This document shows, in pieces, positions 8,864-17,688 of a stretch of 35,492 nucleotides of DNA. The stretch comes from Candidatus Melainabacteria bacterium (lineage in GTDB: Bacteria; Cyanobacteriota; Vampirovibrionia; Obscuribacterales; Obscuribacteraceae), in NCBI GenBank assembly GCA_016212515.1, contig JACRFZ010000042.1:1-35492 (forward strand). The letters are read 5' to 3'. Position 1 is the stretch's first letter. Each line of letters begins with the position of its first letter. Under the pieces are notes generated by a model, which did not search any database, was not told the DNA's origin, and saw nothing but the letters and a program-made list of their open reading frames with translations. Position numbers and translations under genes: made by a program.

Positions 8864-11335
8864 TCAGGGCTTATCCGGACGGTTTTCATAGAGCAGGCGC
8901 TCCCTCAGAGGCATACTCTCAGTCCCTTTTGAAAAGCCGCCCGGTTTGTAAATGAAGTCGTGGGGAAATGAACAATAACCCTGGGGTTGGTTGTCTTTGC
9001 CTAAGGCAATGATTCTGACCTGGTAACGTCCAGGCTTTAACGTACCTGGATCTATGATCACTTGTCCCGGTTTTACTATGGCTCTCCGGCTGCCGTCCCG
9101 GCTGCTCCACAAGTCGCCTTCCTTAGCAGTTTCCATCAAGGTACCGGCAGTATGAATAAAGGCCGCTTCCCGTTCAGCCAGAACCACGAGAAGCTTTTCC
9201 ACACCGGCCATGGTGCGGATATCGGTGCTGTAGATTAACTTGTCACCGCCGGTAGTGACGGCACCGAAGCGCAACTCTTCCTCAGCCTGGTCTGCATCTT
9301 GCAATTGGAAGGAAGGCATTAGTGTGCTTCCATCTTGCAGGCGAATGTTCTCAACTTTGTATGATTGCGGCACGTTTAAGAGAGTAAGGTCTTTGAGCGT
9401 TTGGGCGCATTTGAAGCTGAACTTGTCTGCCATGGGAAAGCGGTAAACAAGGCTAGCGCCCTCGGGTCTGGCTGCGGCCAGGCTGGCACAGGGGTAGAGC
9501 AGGTAGGATAGATCGCTATGCCAGACTAAAGTAAGACGGTCCGGACTGAGGGCTTCCCGGGCAAAGCGCCGGTAAGCTTCTACCACTATTGGTTTGGCTG
9601 AAGCGCTGCCGTCTTTTACTAGAGAAACTTCGATGAAGTCTGTGCTTTGAAAGGGTAATTGCAGTAGACCTTCGCCAAGGTGCAAGTTCCAGGTTCCCGG
9701 CTCCGTGTTGGCAAAACAACTGCCGGCAAGGGATATGTCAATGGGGCGGGACCAGCTATCGGCAATTGCTGGGTCCAGATACTGGAAGGCGTCGGCGCGA
9801 CCCGGCAATACCATGGCTGCTTTCGAACCTTTCAATTGAAGTTGGGCCGCCGTCCTTTCCGGGTTGAAAATTTCAGGGTGAGGATGGAAGGAGAGGCTGG
9901 TTGTGACGGCGGTTACCCTGTCTAAAGTGAGTGCGGCTGTATCTTTGACCGTACCCATGATCATGAGGCGGGTCTGCCAGGCGTCGGCCAGGGCGGCGCC
10001 GCATCGGTAATTAAATGGAATGTTGAGTATGGTGAGCATTGCCGGTGGCAATGTTTGGTTGAGATAGCTTCTGCATCCTTTCTTCAAATCATTCATAGCA
10101 GTTGAATGGGATTGAAAAGCAAGGGTATTCAGGTTGGCCGTGAAGGCCCAGACCGCAGTCAGCAAAACGACAAAAAGAGTTGCCCGCCCCGGCTTGAGCC
10201 TTTGAGCCAGGAAGATTGAAATGGCCATTATGGCAAAGCAGAGGGGCCAGTAAATAGTGCGACTACCGAAGAGAGTCGGTAAGATCATGAATACCTGCAA
10301 AGCCGGAAGGAAGCTGAAAAGACTGGCTAATGCCAAAAAACTGAAGAGTTTTGCCGATTCACTGTTGGGCCTGCCGCAACTTGGCTTGATTGCCTCTAGA
10401 GTCAGCAGAGTGGCAAGCAGAAGATAAAGAGTGGTGTATAACAGGGGCAAGAAGGTGAGTTGTTCAAAGGCCGCTATGTTGTATGGAAATGCCAGTCTGA
10501 GCCAGTCGGTGCTGGTAAATATGTGGTCTAAAATACTACCGTTCAAAAGCCTGGCCAGGCTGGTCTGGTAACCGCCGATGCCCTTCAGCACCAGGTAGCG
10601 CGTCGCCAGAAAGAGGATAGTTAGTGTGGCGAAGGGAGCCAGCTCCTTCAGTCTGAGAATCACTCTCTTGTCCTGCATGAGCAAGATTTCCAGGGCTAGC
10701 AAAACCAGTGGCATGGTCAGACTGGTTTCCTTGGCACCGAGAGCGAGAAGATACGAGAGCAGGGCCGCCCCTCTAAACAAGCGGCCGCCCCTGGTCCGGT
10801 AGAATAAATAGAAGGTCAGGCAGAGGCTGCTCAGGCATGTATTGAGCCCGTCGCAGCGGCATGTAATCCAGAGCAGGGTCTCCTGGGCCAGAGGACAGAC
10901 GGCAAAGAGAGCGCCGGCAAATAAGGCCGATCGAGTTGCCTGTCTGCCTCCTGTTAGCTGGACCAGGCAATAGGTTATTAATCCGGTGCAAAAGCTGGTG
11001 ACGATATGAAAGTTGAGATTGCTGAGCCGGAAAATAAAGGCTGCTTCCCCCGGCTCAGCGGAAAAATTATTGACTAGCTGCCGAAGCATCACATCGAAAA
11101 GGAAGGAAAGATCGATGAGCGGACGATAGAAGATGCCCACCCTGGAAGTTTGCAGCCAGGGTCGAGTGAAGCTGTCTATCAATAGTTGGACTTGACCCTG
11201 GCTGATTTCTTGAGCTAGATAGACATGAATCCAGTCTTCGCTAATGAGGGTGACTGTAAGGCTTGTTCCATAGGCAAGCCAGGAAAGCACACCGGCCAGA
11301 CCTGCTAAGACCAGGAGCAGTCGCAGCTTAATCAA
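8864..11335 (-). CDS. large polytopic membrane protein, GT-C glycosyltransferase-like
   Basis: 823 residues. About 10-11 TM segments fill residues 1-430, followed by a non-membrane C-terminal half of about 380 residues, probably extracytoplasmic. The first loop carries SEDW (Glu33, Asp34), in the place where GT-C lipid-phosphosugar transferases such as the PMT/ArnT/TMTC types have their catalytic acidic residue, and FYRPLIDL (about 68-75) resembles the motif after it. The start is a TTG whose last bases form the stop of the upstream gene (TTGA overlap), pointing to translational coupling; no strong ribosome site is visible. It is last in the run 15042-8864. It may glycosylate exported proteins or an envelope polymer; the specificity is unknown. 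Confidence 0.7.
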   Translation of the reverse strand: MIKLRLLLVLAGLAGVLSWLAYGTSLTVTLISEDWIHVYLAQEISQGQVQLLIDSFTRPWLQTSRVGIFYRPLIDLSFLFDVMLRQLVNNFSAEPGEAAFIFRLSNLNFHIVTSFCTGLITYCLVQLTGGRQATRSALFAGALFAVCPLAQETLLWITCRCDGLNTCLSSLCLTFYLFYRTRGGRLFRGAALLSYLLALGAKETSLTMPLVLLALEILLMQDKRVILRLKELAPFATLTILFLATRYLVLKGIGGYQTSLARLLNGSILDHIFTSTDWLRLAFPYNIAAFEQLTFLPLLYTTLYLLLATLLTLEAIKPSCGRPNSESAKLFSFLALASLFSFLPALQVFMILPTLFGSRTIYWPLCFAIMAISIFLAQRLKPGRATLFVVLLTAVWAFTANLNTLAFQSHSTAMNDLKKGCRSYLNQTLPPAMLTILNIPFNYRCGAALADAWQTRLMIMGTVKDTAALTLDRVTAVTTSLSFHPHPEIFNPERTAAQLQLKGSKAAMVLPGRADAFQYLDPAIADSWSRPIDISLAGSCFANTEPGTWNLHLGEGLLQLPFQSTDFIEVSLVKDGSASAKPIVVEAYRRFAREALSPDRLTLVWHSDLSYLLYPCASLAAARPEGASLVYRFPMADKFSFKCAQTLKDLTLLNVPQSYKVENIRLQDGSTLMPSFQLQDADQAEEELRFGAVTTGGDKLIYSTDIRTMAGVEKLLVVLAEREAAFIHTAGTLMETAKEGDLWSSRDGSRRAIVKPGQVIIDPGTLKPGRYQVRIIALGKDNQPQGYCSFPHDFIYKPGGFSKGTESMPLRERLLYENRPDKP

Positions 11336-12480
11336 AGAGCTCTGGTAGAGGGCAGGGTGGATTTGTTGAGACTAACCGGACTTGGCTTGGACGAGGCCAT
11401 GCTCTTGTCCATTTTTACCATCAGCCACTGTTCGGTATTGCTCTTGCCCTTATGCACCAGGGCCGTGCATTGAGGGTGCAACAGATTGGATAGCCCGGCT
11501 TCATAGATGATGGTGGAATTACCCTCCACCATCCAGGCGGCGCGCATAGTCTTCTTATCGACCTTGCCCTTGATGGGCTTCTCGTCTTCGGTCAAGCTGT
11601 TGTAATAGTTGCCGCGGATGGTTCCGTCTTTATTTACCGCCAGTTGGAAGAGCGTCGTGGACGGCTCTCCGTTCTGGCTGAGGGCGTAAACTCCCAGGGG
11701 TTTCCAACTGGAAGCCGGGCCTGTATTGGTAGGCTGCCCGTTCTTAAATGATACCGGCGGCGGTGCGGTAGCCAGGCTCTGGGCTTGATAATAGTAGTTT
11801 TCTGTTGTGGCTACAGGCTGAGAGCCGTAGTAGACATTGTCGCCGTTGTAGTAGATGTTGTCGCCGTAATCATAATCTGTGGGTGTATCTACAACGGGCA
11901 CGTCCCAGAAGCCGGCCAGGTCCGACCAGCCGGCGGCGCCCCAGGGATACCAGTCGCCCCAGCCGCGGTACCACCAGGCGTTGGGGTAGCGGTTCCAGAA
12001 GTTGTTGCGGAAGGCATCATAACGATTGAAGTCTCTGCGCAAGTCGGAGCCCCGGCCGGTCAGGTAGGCTGGCGATAGATTGCGCGTGATAGCCGAATCT
12101 CTAGCCCCAAAAGCGAGACCGTCACTGGCCAAACCGCGACCGGTGAGGTCTCCCGGGCTCCACAAACGATCTGCTCCGCTGCGCAGAGCATCTTCCGATA
12201 CCCGGCTCAAAGGCCCGTCGTCTCTGCGGAAGCCGTCATCGCCGAAACGTCCGTCTCCCAATCCTCGGTCACCGTCAAAACCGCGACCAATACCACCGAA
12301 GTCGCGACCGCCGAAATCACGACCGACTCCGCCCATGCCGCCAAAATCGCGACCACCACCGCCCATGCCGCCGCCTCGACCGCCGCCGCCACGGGCGTCA
12401 GCCCCGTTTGCCAGCAGGATGCCGGCTACCAGGGTCAGGGCCAGTTTACCGGCGAGGTTGATTTTTCTCTGCATTTTCAT
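11332..12480 (-). CDS. secreted Gly-rich / Trp-Tyr-rich protein
   Basis: 382 residues. A signal peptide (MKMQRKINLAGKLALTLVAG, cleavage likely after ANGADA) is followed by a Gly/Arg/Asp/Phe-rich repeat region at about 31-75 built on the unit GGRDFGG, a segment very rich in Trp and Tyr (about 155-190), Tyr/Asp/Asn-rich stretches, and a more ordered C-terminal domain of about 110 residues with beta-strand character (SWKPLGVYALSQNG to EQWLMVKMD). My recollection is that similar C-terminal domains occur in planctomycete cell-surface proteins next to DUF4440 proteins, as here; I cannot verify that. Its ATG overlaps the upstream stop (ATGA), and its stop overlaps the TTG start of the GT-C-like gene. 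It is probably a cell-surface or matrix component. Confidence 0.75.
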   Translation of the reverse strand: MKMQRKINLAGKLALTLVAGILLANGADARGGGGRGGGMGGGGRDFGGMGGVGRDFGGRDFGGIGRGFDGDRGLGDGRFGDDGFRRDDGPLSRVSEDALRSGADRLWSPGDLTGRGLASDGLAFGARDSAITRNLSPAYLTGRGSDLRRDFNRYDAFRNNFWNRYPNAWWYRGWGDWYPWGAAGWSDLAGFWDVPVVDTPTDYDYGDNIYYNGDNVYYGSQPVATTENYYYQAQSLATAPPPVSFKNGQPTNTGPASSWKPLGVYALSQNGEPSTTLFQLAVNKDGTIRGNYYNSLTEDEKPIKGKVDKKTMRAAWMVEGNSTIIYEAGLSNLLHPQCTALVHKGKSNTEQWLMVKMDKSMASSKPSPVSLNKSTLPSTRAL

Positions 12481-13376
12481 TTGCCAATTTCCTCGCCGTT
12501 GGAGCCGTCTTTCTCAAGCAGTAGTTCGTTGCCGTTAGGCAAGCGAGATCCGGCCAGATAGCGAGATGAGGAGTTGAAGGTGAAAGCATTGCCGTTAAGT
12601 TTTTTGAGAATATAAACGGCGCCGCCTTTTAGACCGTCGGCTTCATAGCTTTCAGCTACCTTGGTCCAGCTATTGTCCTCATTTACAAAGTAGCCTGTGC
12701 CAACGCCGCCGCTCTTATGAAATGACCAGGAAGATATAAGCTTATTCTTTGGATTGACTCCGATTGTTTCAGTTGCTTGAATCTGTCCGTCTTTGTTCAT
12801 ATAGGTCAGGCAAAGGAAGTTGGCTGGTTTCTCTTCCACTTTCAGCTTCATTGCAATATCGGCATTGGCTCCCTGTCCTCGAGCCGTCCACTGCCCAAGT
12901 AACCAGCGTAGATCGTCGATGCCGCTCTGCCTGTCCGGAGCGGCACTTTCCACTACGTCGTACATAGACCAGTGCCCGTCGGTTTTCGACTTTGTGTGGA
13001 CGGCCAGATACCGAGTGCCTCTGGAGTTGTCGCTGCTCCTGGCATGTCCTTCTTCGATAGCTACATTTTCACTGGGAAAGCGCAAGGAGTCGATGGTCAA
13101 ATTGACTTTGACCGCAGAATTCATCTTGAAAAGGTTTTGAAAATAGGCGGCGATCTCGTTTCGTCCTTTGTAGCGTTTGCCTGAAAGATCGCTGAAGGTG
13201 CCGTTTTCATCCCAGAAGGAGGCCAGTGCCTGGCTGTCTCCCCTGTTAAAGGCTTGCACATACTGGTTTGCCTGGGTTCTAATCAGGGCTTCATCGCTTT
13301 CGGCAGCAGTAGCTGCCAGTATCGATAGTTGAGCCGAGAGAGCCAGAATCAGGACTTTGCCGGGGCGAAAGGGCAT
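12477..13376 (-). CDS. secreted DUF4440/SnoaL-like (SgcJ/EcaC family) protein
   Basis: 299 residues with a signal peptide (hydrophobic ILALSAQLSILAATAA, cleavage near residue 25). Residues about 28-150 form an NTF2/SnoaL-like cone fold: IRTQANQYVQAFNRGDSQALASFW is the typical first helix and Trp turn, followed by TFSDLSGKRYKGRNEIAAYF. The second half (about 150-290, starting DLRWLLGQWTARG) is a lipocalin-like beta domain often fused to this fold. GAGG eight bases before the ATG supports the start. Family members are mostly uncharacterised despite the 'oxidoreductase' label. It is coupled by an ATGA overlap to the Gly-rich protein, so the two probably act together outside the cell. Confidence 0.78.
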   Translation of the reverse strand: MPFRPGKVLILALSAQLSILAATAAESDEALIRTQANQYVQAFNRGDSQALASFWDENGTFSDLSGKRYKGRNEIAAYFQNLFKMNSAVKVNLTIDSLRFPSENVAIEEGHARSSDNSRGTRYLAVHTKSKTDGHWSMYDVVESAAPDRQSGIDDLRWLLGQWTARGQGANADIAMKLKVEEKPANFLCLTYMNKDGQIQATETIGVNPKNKLISSWSFHKSGGVGTGYFVNEDNSWTKVAESYEADGLKGGAVYILKKLNGNAFTFNSSSRYLAGSRLPNGNELLLEKDGSNGEEIGK

Positions 13377-13410
13377 GGTTAAATCCTCGAGTGCGAGCCC
13401 CTATTCTACA

Positions 13411-15042
13411 TCAGGGACAAAAGGCATTGAGCAGGGAGCCCAAAACAAGAGCCAGACTGATAAGAGCAAAAATGCCGGTCATTTTGCGCCCCCGGCAGTC
13501 TTCTTTGTAGGCCTGCCACAAAAAGGCGAAATAGCCTGTCAGGATAAGATAGAGAGCGGCGCCCCGGTAGCGCAGGAACTCAAGGGGTAAGCCGCAGTCG
13601 CAGGAGAGAAGGCACATGAAGGCCGGGCGGAACTGCATGTTCTTGCCCAGACCGAAGAATGATCGACCTAAAGGGCTATCCGGACGCTCAAAGTGAATAT
13701 CCACTCCATTCTGGCTGGCAGCCAGGAAAGTCTTTCTCACGCCATCAGTGCTGATCAACTGACCGTCTTCACCACAGCCGTGCACGGCTAGTATTTTTGT
13801 CTCAGCGTCCGTCCCCTTGATCTGGTAGAGGCAGGCATCGACGCAGCCCGGATAAAGCACTGGTTCAAAAGGAAATTTGCCGGCCTGCTCCAGTTCCAGA
13901 AGCACTTTTCTAGCCATGCTCGCAGCAGTATTGCGCTTACTGTCGTCAAGAATTGCCAGTCTCAACAAGGGTTTATCCTTTCGGCCGGTGAAGGGGTTGA
14001 GATAAGAGAAGCGTATCTCCTCCATGTTTTCTAACTCTTCCGGATAATGCCCCTTTTCCAGGCAGTAGCGCTGCATGCTGTCTGCCACGTGTTTGATGAT
14101 GCCGATAATGGTAGATTCCGGCGAACTTTCGGCGAAATAGGTAGTGCCCAGTTCGTCGCGAAGAAACTTACCCTTGTCCAACACCCAGTATTCTCGTCTT
14201 AGAAGTGCCGACGAAAACGCACTGGCCCACACAGAGAAAGCGTCTTTGAAGCGAAAGCAGGAGAATTGCCGACTTTTGTTGTTGGAGATAAGCTCCACTT
14301 GTTTATTTGAGAGGAAGCGAATGTTTGAACCCTGGCCGGCTGAAGTGAGCGGCTTAGTGTTCTGGTACTTTATTTCCGGTTCGAAAGTGGGGGCATAAGT
14401 GTAATAGACGAAACATAGTAAAACCAGGAAGGCTGCCAGGATTGAGTAACCTGATATAAGCTCGTTGATATGTTCATTGAGGCGCTTTCGCAAATGAAGA
14501 CCGGTGCCGGGCAGTCCTAGTTTCTGCCAGAGGGTTTGCTCACCTGTCTGCCGACGCAGGAATTTCTTGGGGTCCAGCGGTTCATCATCAAGTTTGGCTG
14601 GTGCCGGTTCATCAACTATAAGCTCATCAACCGATGAACCGGCACTGAGCAAACTTTCTTCAAGGCTTTCATCGACCTGTTGCTCCCTTATTTGTTCTAT
14701 AAAACCAGGAAGGGATGCTCGCACGAAGTCGGCGTCCTCGGTGCGCCCGAGCTCTAAGTAAACGGCTATGAGTTCATGCTTCCACTGGTTGACATCATGG
14801 TGTCCCCCTCCCAGGTAGTCTTCACCCAGTCTGATGAGCCGCACCATCAGTGGTACCAACTCCGGAACTTTGTTCTGCACTCTTTTGACGACGATCAATC
14901 GCTCAAGGCACTCCCGGTATTCCGGTGCCTCACCTGGTAACTGAGAAAGCAACTGTCCATAAAGCCGCTCACAGACTGCGGCATCACGTCTGTCAAAGGC
15001 TTTTCGGGCTTCGGCTAGTTGAGAAAGAAGATCTTCAGACAT
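13411..15042 (-). CDS. TPR-like/membrane protein of unknown function with pseudopilin-like segment
   Basis: 543 residues. The N-terminal 130 residues are helical and TPR-like (AEARKAFDRRDAAVCERLYGQLL), followed by an acidic linker. A TM segment lies at about 210-228 (ILAAFLVLLCFVYYTYAP), then a large domain of about 250 residues, and two C-terminal TM segments (ALYLILTGYFAFLW and IFALISLALVLGSLL). Within the large domain, YCLEKGHYPEELENM followed by YLNPFTG resembles the G-x-YP...NPF/W pattern of type II pseudopilins. The ATG has no clear ribosome site, and the hairpin at 15048-15088 ends five bases before it. It is followed after 34 bases by the DUF4440-like gene, so it probably heads that run. 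Confidence 0.7.
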   Translation of the reverse strand: MSEDLLSQLAEARKAFDRRDAAVCERLYGQLLSQLPGEAPEYRECLERLIVVKRVQNKVPELVPLMVRLIRLGEDYLGGGHHDVNQWKHELIAVYLELGRTEDADFVRASLPGFIEQIREQQVDESLEESLLSAGSSVDELIVDEPAPAKLDDEPLDPKKFLRRQTGEQTLWQKLGLPGTGLHLRKRLNEHINELISGYSILAAFLVLLCFVYYTYAPTFEPEIKYQNTKPLTSAGQGSNIRFLSNKQVELISNNKSRQFSCFRFKDAFSVWASAFSSALLRREYWVLDKGKFLRDELGTTYFAESSPESTIIGIIKHVADSMQRYCLEKGHYPEELENMEEIRFSYLNPFTGRKDKPLLRLAILDDSKRNTAASMARKVLLELEQAGKFPFEPVLYPGCVDACLYQIKGTDAETKILAVHGCGEDGQLISTDGVRKTFLAASQNGVDIHFERPDSPLGRSFFGLGKNMQFRPAFMCLLSCDCGLPLEFLRYRGAALYLILTGYFAFLWQAYKEDCRGRKMTGIFALISLALVLGSLLNAFCP

Positions 15043-15047
15043 AAAGT

Positions 15048-15088
15048 AAAAGAGGGACTGCCGACTTTAGTCTAGCATTCCCTCTTTT
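15048..15088 (-). terminator. strong hairpin after sdhB, directly before the next start codon
   Basis: Perfect 10-base arms (AAAAGAGGGA at 15048-15057, TCCCTCTTTT at 15079-15088) enclose further pairing TGC/GCA and GAC/GTC around a TTTA loop. Read on the minus strand it lies 17 bases after the sdhB stop and ends in CTCTTTTACTTT, as expected for an intrinsic terminator. It is five bases from the start codon of the gene at 13411-15042, so it could also affect that gene's translation. The arms are nearly symmetric, so it could work in both directions. Confidence 0.65.
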
Positions 15089-15105
15089 GCCGTTAGTGGC
15101 TTGAG

Positions 15106-15873
15106 CTATTTCTTGGCCTTTTTCTTGTCCACGCCGAGAACGCCGCGAATGAATTTGCCTATGGGATCATAGAATTCATCAACTACTCGTTCTTTCAACG
15201 GGATGATGGCATTATCGGTAATGTGAATGTCCTCAGGGCAGACTTCGGTGCAACACTTGGTGATGTTGCAATAGCCGATATGACCTTCTTCCTTCAAGAA
15301 TTTGAGGCGATCGGCTTCGTCCAGCGGATGCATTTCCAGACCGGCGGTACGAACCATGAAGCGCGGACCCATGAAGGTGTCTTTGCGGTCATGATCTCTG
15401 AGAACGTGGCAGACGTTCTGGCAGAGGAAACACTCGATGCACTTTCTGAATTCCTGCACCCTGTCGATGTCTTCCTGATAGAAGGTCCAGTTGGCATCTT
15501 CAGCCGGTGTGAAGGGGGTGATTCTCTTGTTCACCTCATAGTTCCAGGATACATCCGTAACCAGGTCTTTGATGATGGGGAAGGTTTTGATGGGCTGCAC
15601 CATGATTTCTTCATCAGGACGGAACTTGTCCATCCTGGTCTTGCACATCAAGGAAGGCATCCCGTTCACTTCACCGCTACAGGAGCCGCATTTGGCAGCT
15701 TTACAGTTCCACCGTACAGCCAGCTCCGGATCGAAATTTTGCTGAATGTAGTGGATGGCGTCCAGAACTACCATGCCGGCTTCCACCGGAACCTTGTAGG
15801 TCTTGAACTCGCCCTTCTCCCTGTCGCCTCTATAGACTTTCAGGGTGGCGGTGCGGGTTGAGGCTTCAGGCAT
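15106..15873 (-). CDS. sdhB: succinate dehydrogenase/fumarate reductase iron-sulfur subunit
   Basis: 255 residues. The [2Fe-2S] ligands are Cys57, Cys62, Cys65 and Cys77 (C-x4-C-x2-C-x11-C). The C-terminal clusters follow the E. coli SdhB spacing exactly: Cys145/148/151 plus Cys212 for [4Fe-4S], and Cys155, Cys202 and Cys208 for [3Fe-4S]. An additional Cys207 lies next to Cys208. The Lys-rich tail (KKKAKK) is cytoplasmic. It passes electrons from the sdhA FAD to the membrane anchor. Its ATG lies inside the end of sdhA (8-base overlap), so the two are translationally coupled; the terminator hairpin follows. Confidence 0.95.
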   Translation of the reverse strand: MPEASTRTATLKVYRGDREKGEFKTYKVPVEAGMVVLDAIHYIQQNFDPELAVRWNCKAAKCGSCSGEVNGMPSLMCKTRMDKFRPDEEIMVQPIKTFPIIKDLVTDVSWNYEVNKRITPFTPAEDANWTFYQEDIDRVQEFRKCIECFLCQNVCHVLRDHDRKDTFMGPRFMVRTAGLEMHPLDEADRLKFLKEEGHIGYCNITKCCTEVCPEDIHITDNAIIPLKERVVDEFYDPIGKFIRGVLGVDKKKAKK

Positions 15874-17686
15874 GGCTGGGCTCCTTCTTCTTAAACAGCT
15901 CTTTCAATTCGCTGGGCATTTCAGGCAAGGGAGTATGTTCGAGTTTCATGCCGCCTTCCGATCTTTCTACGGCGGTATTACAGGTACTCCACTCGGCCTC
16001 GGTGTTGGGATAATCAAGACGGCTGTGGGCGCCGCGGCTTTCCTTGCGGGAAAGGGCGCTTCTGGCGATAGCTTCCGAACAGATCATCATATTGTGCAGG
16101 TCGCGGCAGAGGTGCCAGCCCGGGTTATAGGATTTACTGCCGGTGGCTTTGGCTTTCTTGGCCATCTCCTTCAGCTCTTCCAACTTGGCTACACCTGTCT
16201 TCAGGTCGCCCTCTTCTCTAAAGATGCCTACATAAGTGGACATGACTTTGTTCAGCTCTTTGGCTACATCATAAGGATTGACGCCTTCACTGCGCTTGAA
16301 GGGGGCTTCCATTTCCTCGATGGCTTCTTCGATCTGACCTTTGTCTATTTCGGGATGACCGGTGAGATTCTTCACGTATGAAGCGGCACCGGCGCCGGCC
16401 CGTTGACCGAAGACGATCAGGTCGGACAGGGAATTACCGCCGAGGCGGTTGGCTCCGTGCATGCCTCCGCTGCATTCGCCGGCGGCAAAAAGTCCGGGCA
16501 CTCTCGTCATGCAGGTATCGGCTTCCACTCTCACGCCGCCCATGATGTAGTGCATGGTCGGACCCACTTCCATGGGACCGGCTGTGATGTCTACGTCAGC
16601 CAGATCTTTGAACTGGTGATACATGGAGGGCAATTTTTTCTTGACCCGCTCCGAATCCTGATAGCTGATGTCCAGGAATACCCCACCATGAGGCGAGCCT
16701 CTGCCCTCTTTTACTTCCGTGTAGATGGCTCTGGCTACGTTGTCTCTGGTGGACAGTTCGGGAGGACGGCGGGCATCGGTTTTTTCACCGGCCACGGCCG
16801 CATTGGTCCACTTGATGGCTTCTTCTTCGTTTGCCGCGTAATCGTTTTTGGTGGCTTCCGGCAAATACTTGAACATGAAGCGCTCACCGAGGCTGTTGCG
16901 CAGGATGCCGCCTTCGCCTCTCACCCCTTCCGTAACCAGGATGCCGCGTACGCCCGGCGGCCAGACCATGCCGGTGGGGTGGAATTGAACGAATTCCATG
17001 TCGATCAAGTCGGCGCCTGTGTCATAAGCAAGGGCATGACCGTCGCCTGTGTACTCCCAGCTATTGGAAGTGACGGTGAAGGATTTGCCCACACCGCCCG
17101 TGGCCAGTACTATGGCCTTGGCTTTGAAAAGGATGTAGCGACCATCTTCTCTGTAGTAGCCGAAGGCGCCGCAAATGCGATCGCCGTCTTTGAAGAGTTT
17201 GGTGATGGTGCATTCCATGTACACTTCGATGCCCTGGTGCACGCCGCGGTCTTGCAGGGTGCGGATCATCTCCAGACCGGTGCGGTCTCCCACGTGGCAA
17301 AGTCGCTTCCAGGTATGGCCGCCGAAGGCGCGCTGCAGAATCTTGCCGTCTTTGGTACGGTCGAAAACGGCGCCCCAGCGCTCAAGCTCTTTGACGCGTT
17401 CCGGTGCTTCCTGGGCATGAAGCTGAGCCATGCGCCAGTTGTTCAACATCTTGCCACCATTCATGGTGTCGCGGAAATGTGTCTGCCAGCCGTCCTGTGC
17501 GTCCACGTTTGCCAGGGCTGCGGCGACACCGCCTTCGGCCATGACGGTGTGGGCTTTGCCCAGAAGCGACTTACACACCAGGCCGACATTGACACCCAGA
17601 GACGAAGCTTCGATTGCTGCTCTTAAACCGGCTCCGCCGGCTCCTATGACGAGTACGTCATGTTCTTTGATTTCGTATTGACTCAT
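15866..17686 (-). CDS. sdhA: succinate dehydrogenase/fumarate reductase flavoprotein subunit
   Basis: 606 residues. The FAD-binding GxGxxG motif is at 15-20 (VIGAGGAGLRAA), and His46 in AHTVMAEGG is the site of covalent FAD attachment. Active-site motifs follow: EFVQFHPTG, TEGVRGEGGILRNSLGERF (substrate Arg), HYIMGGV and ECSGGMHGANRLGGNSL. It oxidises succinate to fumarate, linking the TCA cycle and the respiratory chain. The order anchor-sdhA-sdhB and the anchor type match the mycobacterial Sdh1 layout (established for Rv0249c-Rv0247c) rather than sdhCDAB. Only two bases separate it from the anchor gene. Confidence 0.96.
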   Translation of the reverse strand: MSQYEIKEHDVLVIGAGGAGLRAAIEASSLGVNVGLVCKSLLGKAHTVMAEGGVAAALANVDAQDGWQTHFRDTMNGGKMLNNWRMAQLHAQEAPERVKELERWGAVFDRTKDGKILQRAFGGHTWKRLCHVGDRTGLEMIRTLQDRGVHQGIEVYMECTITKLFKDGDRICGAFGYYREDGRYILFKAKAIVLATGGVGKSFTVTSNSWEYTGDGHALAYDTGADLIDMEFVQFHPTGMVWPPGVRGILVTEGVRGEGGILRNSLGERFMFKYLPEATKNDYAANEEEAIKWTNAAVAGEKTDARRPPELSTRDNVARAIYTEVKEGRGSPHGGVFLDISYQDSERVKKKLPSMYHQFKDLADVDITAGPMEVGPTMHYIMGGVRVEADTCMTRVPGLFAAGECSGGMHGANRLGGNSLSDLIVFGQRAGAGAASYVKNLTGHPEIDKGQIEEAIEEMEAPFKRSEGVNPYDVAKELNKVMSTYVGIFREEGDLKTGVAKLEELKEMAKKAKATGSKSYNPGWHLCRDLHNMMICSEAIARSALSRKESRGAHSRLDYPNTEAEWSTCNTAVERSEGGMKLEHTPLPEMPSELKELFKKKEPSHA

Positions 17687-17688
17687 GA

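Noticed and set aside
16403..17626. 407-codon frame opposite sdhA
   Set aside because: sdhA is unmistakable on the minus strand; the plus-strand frame has no family features.
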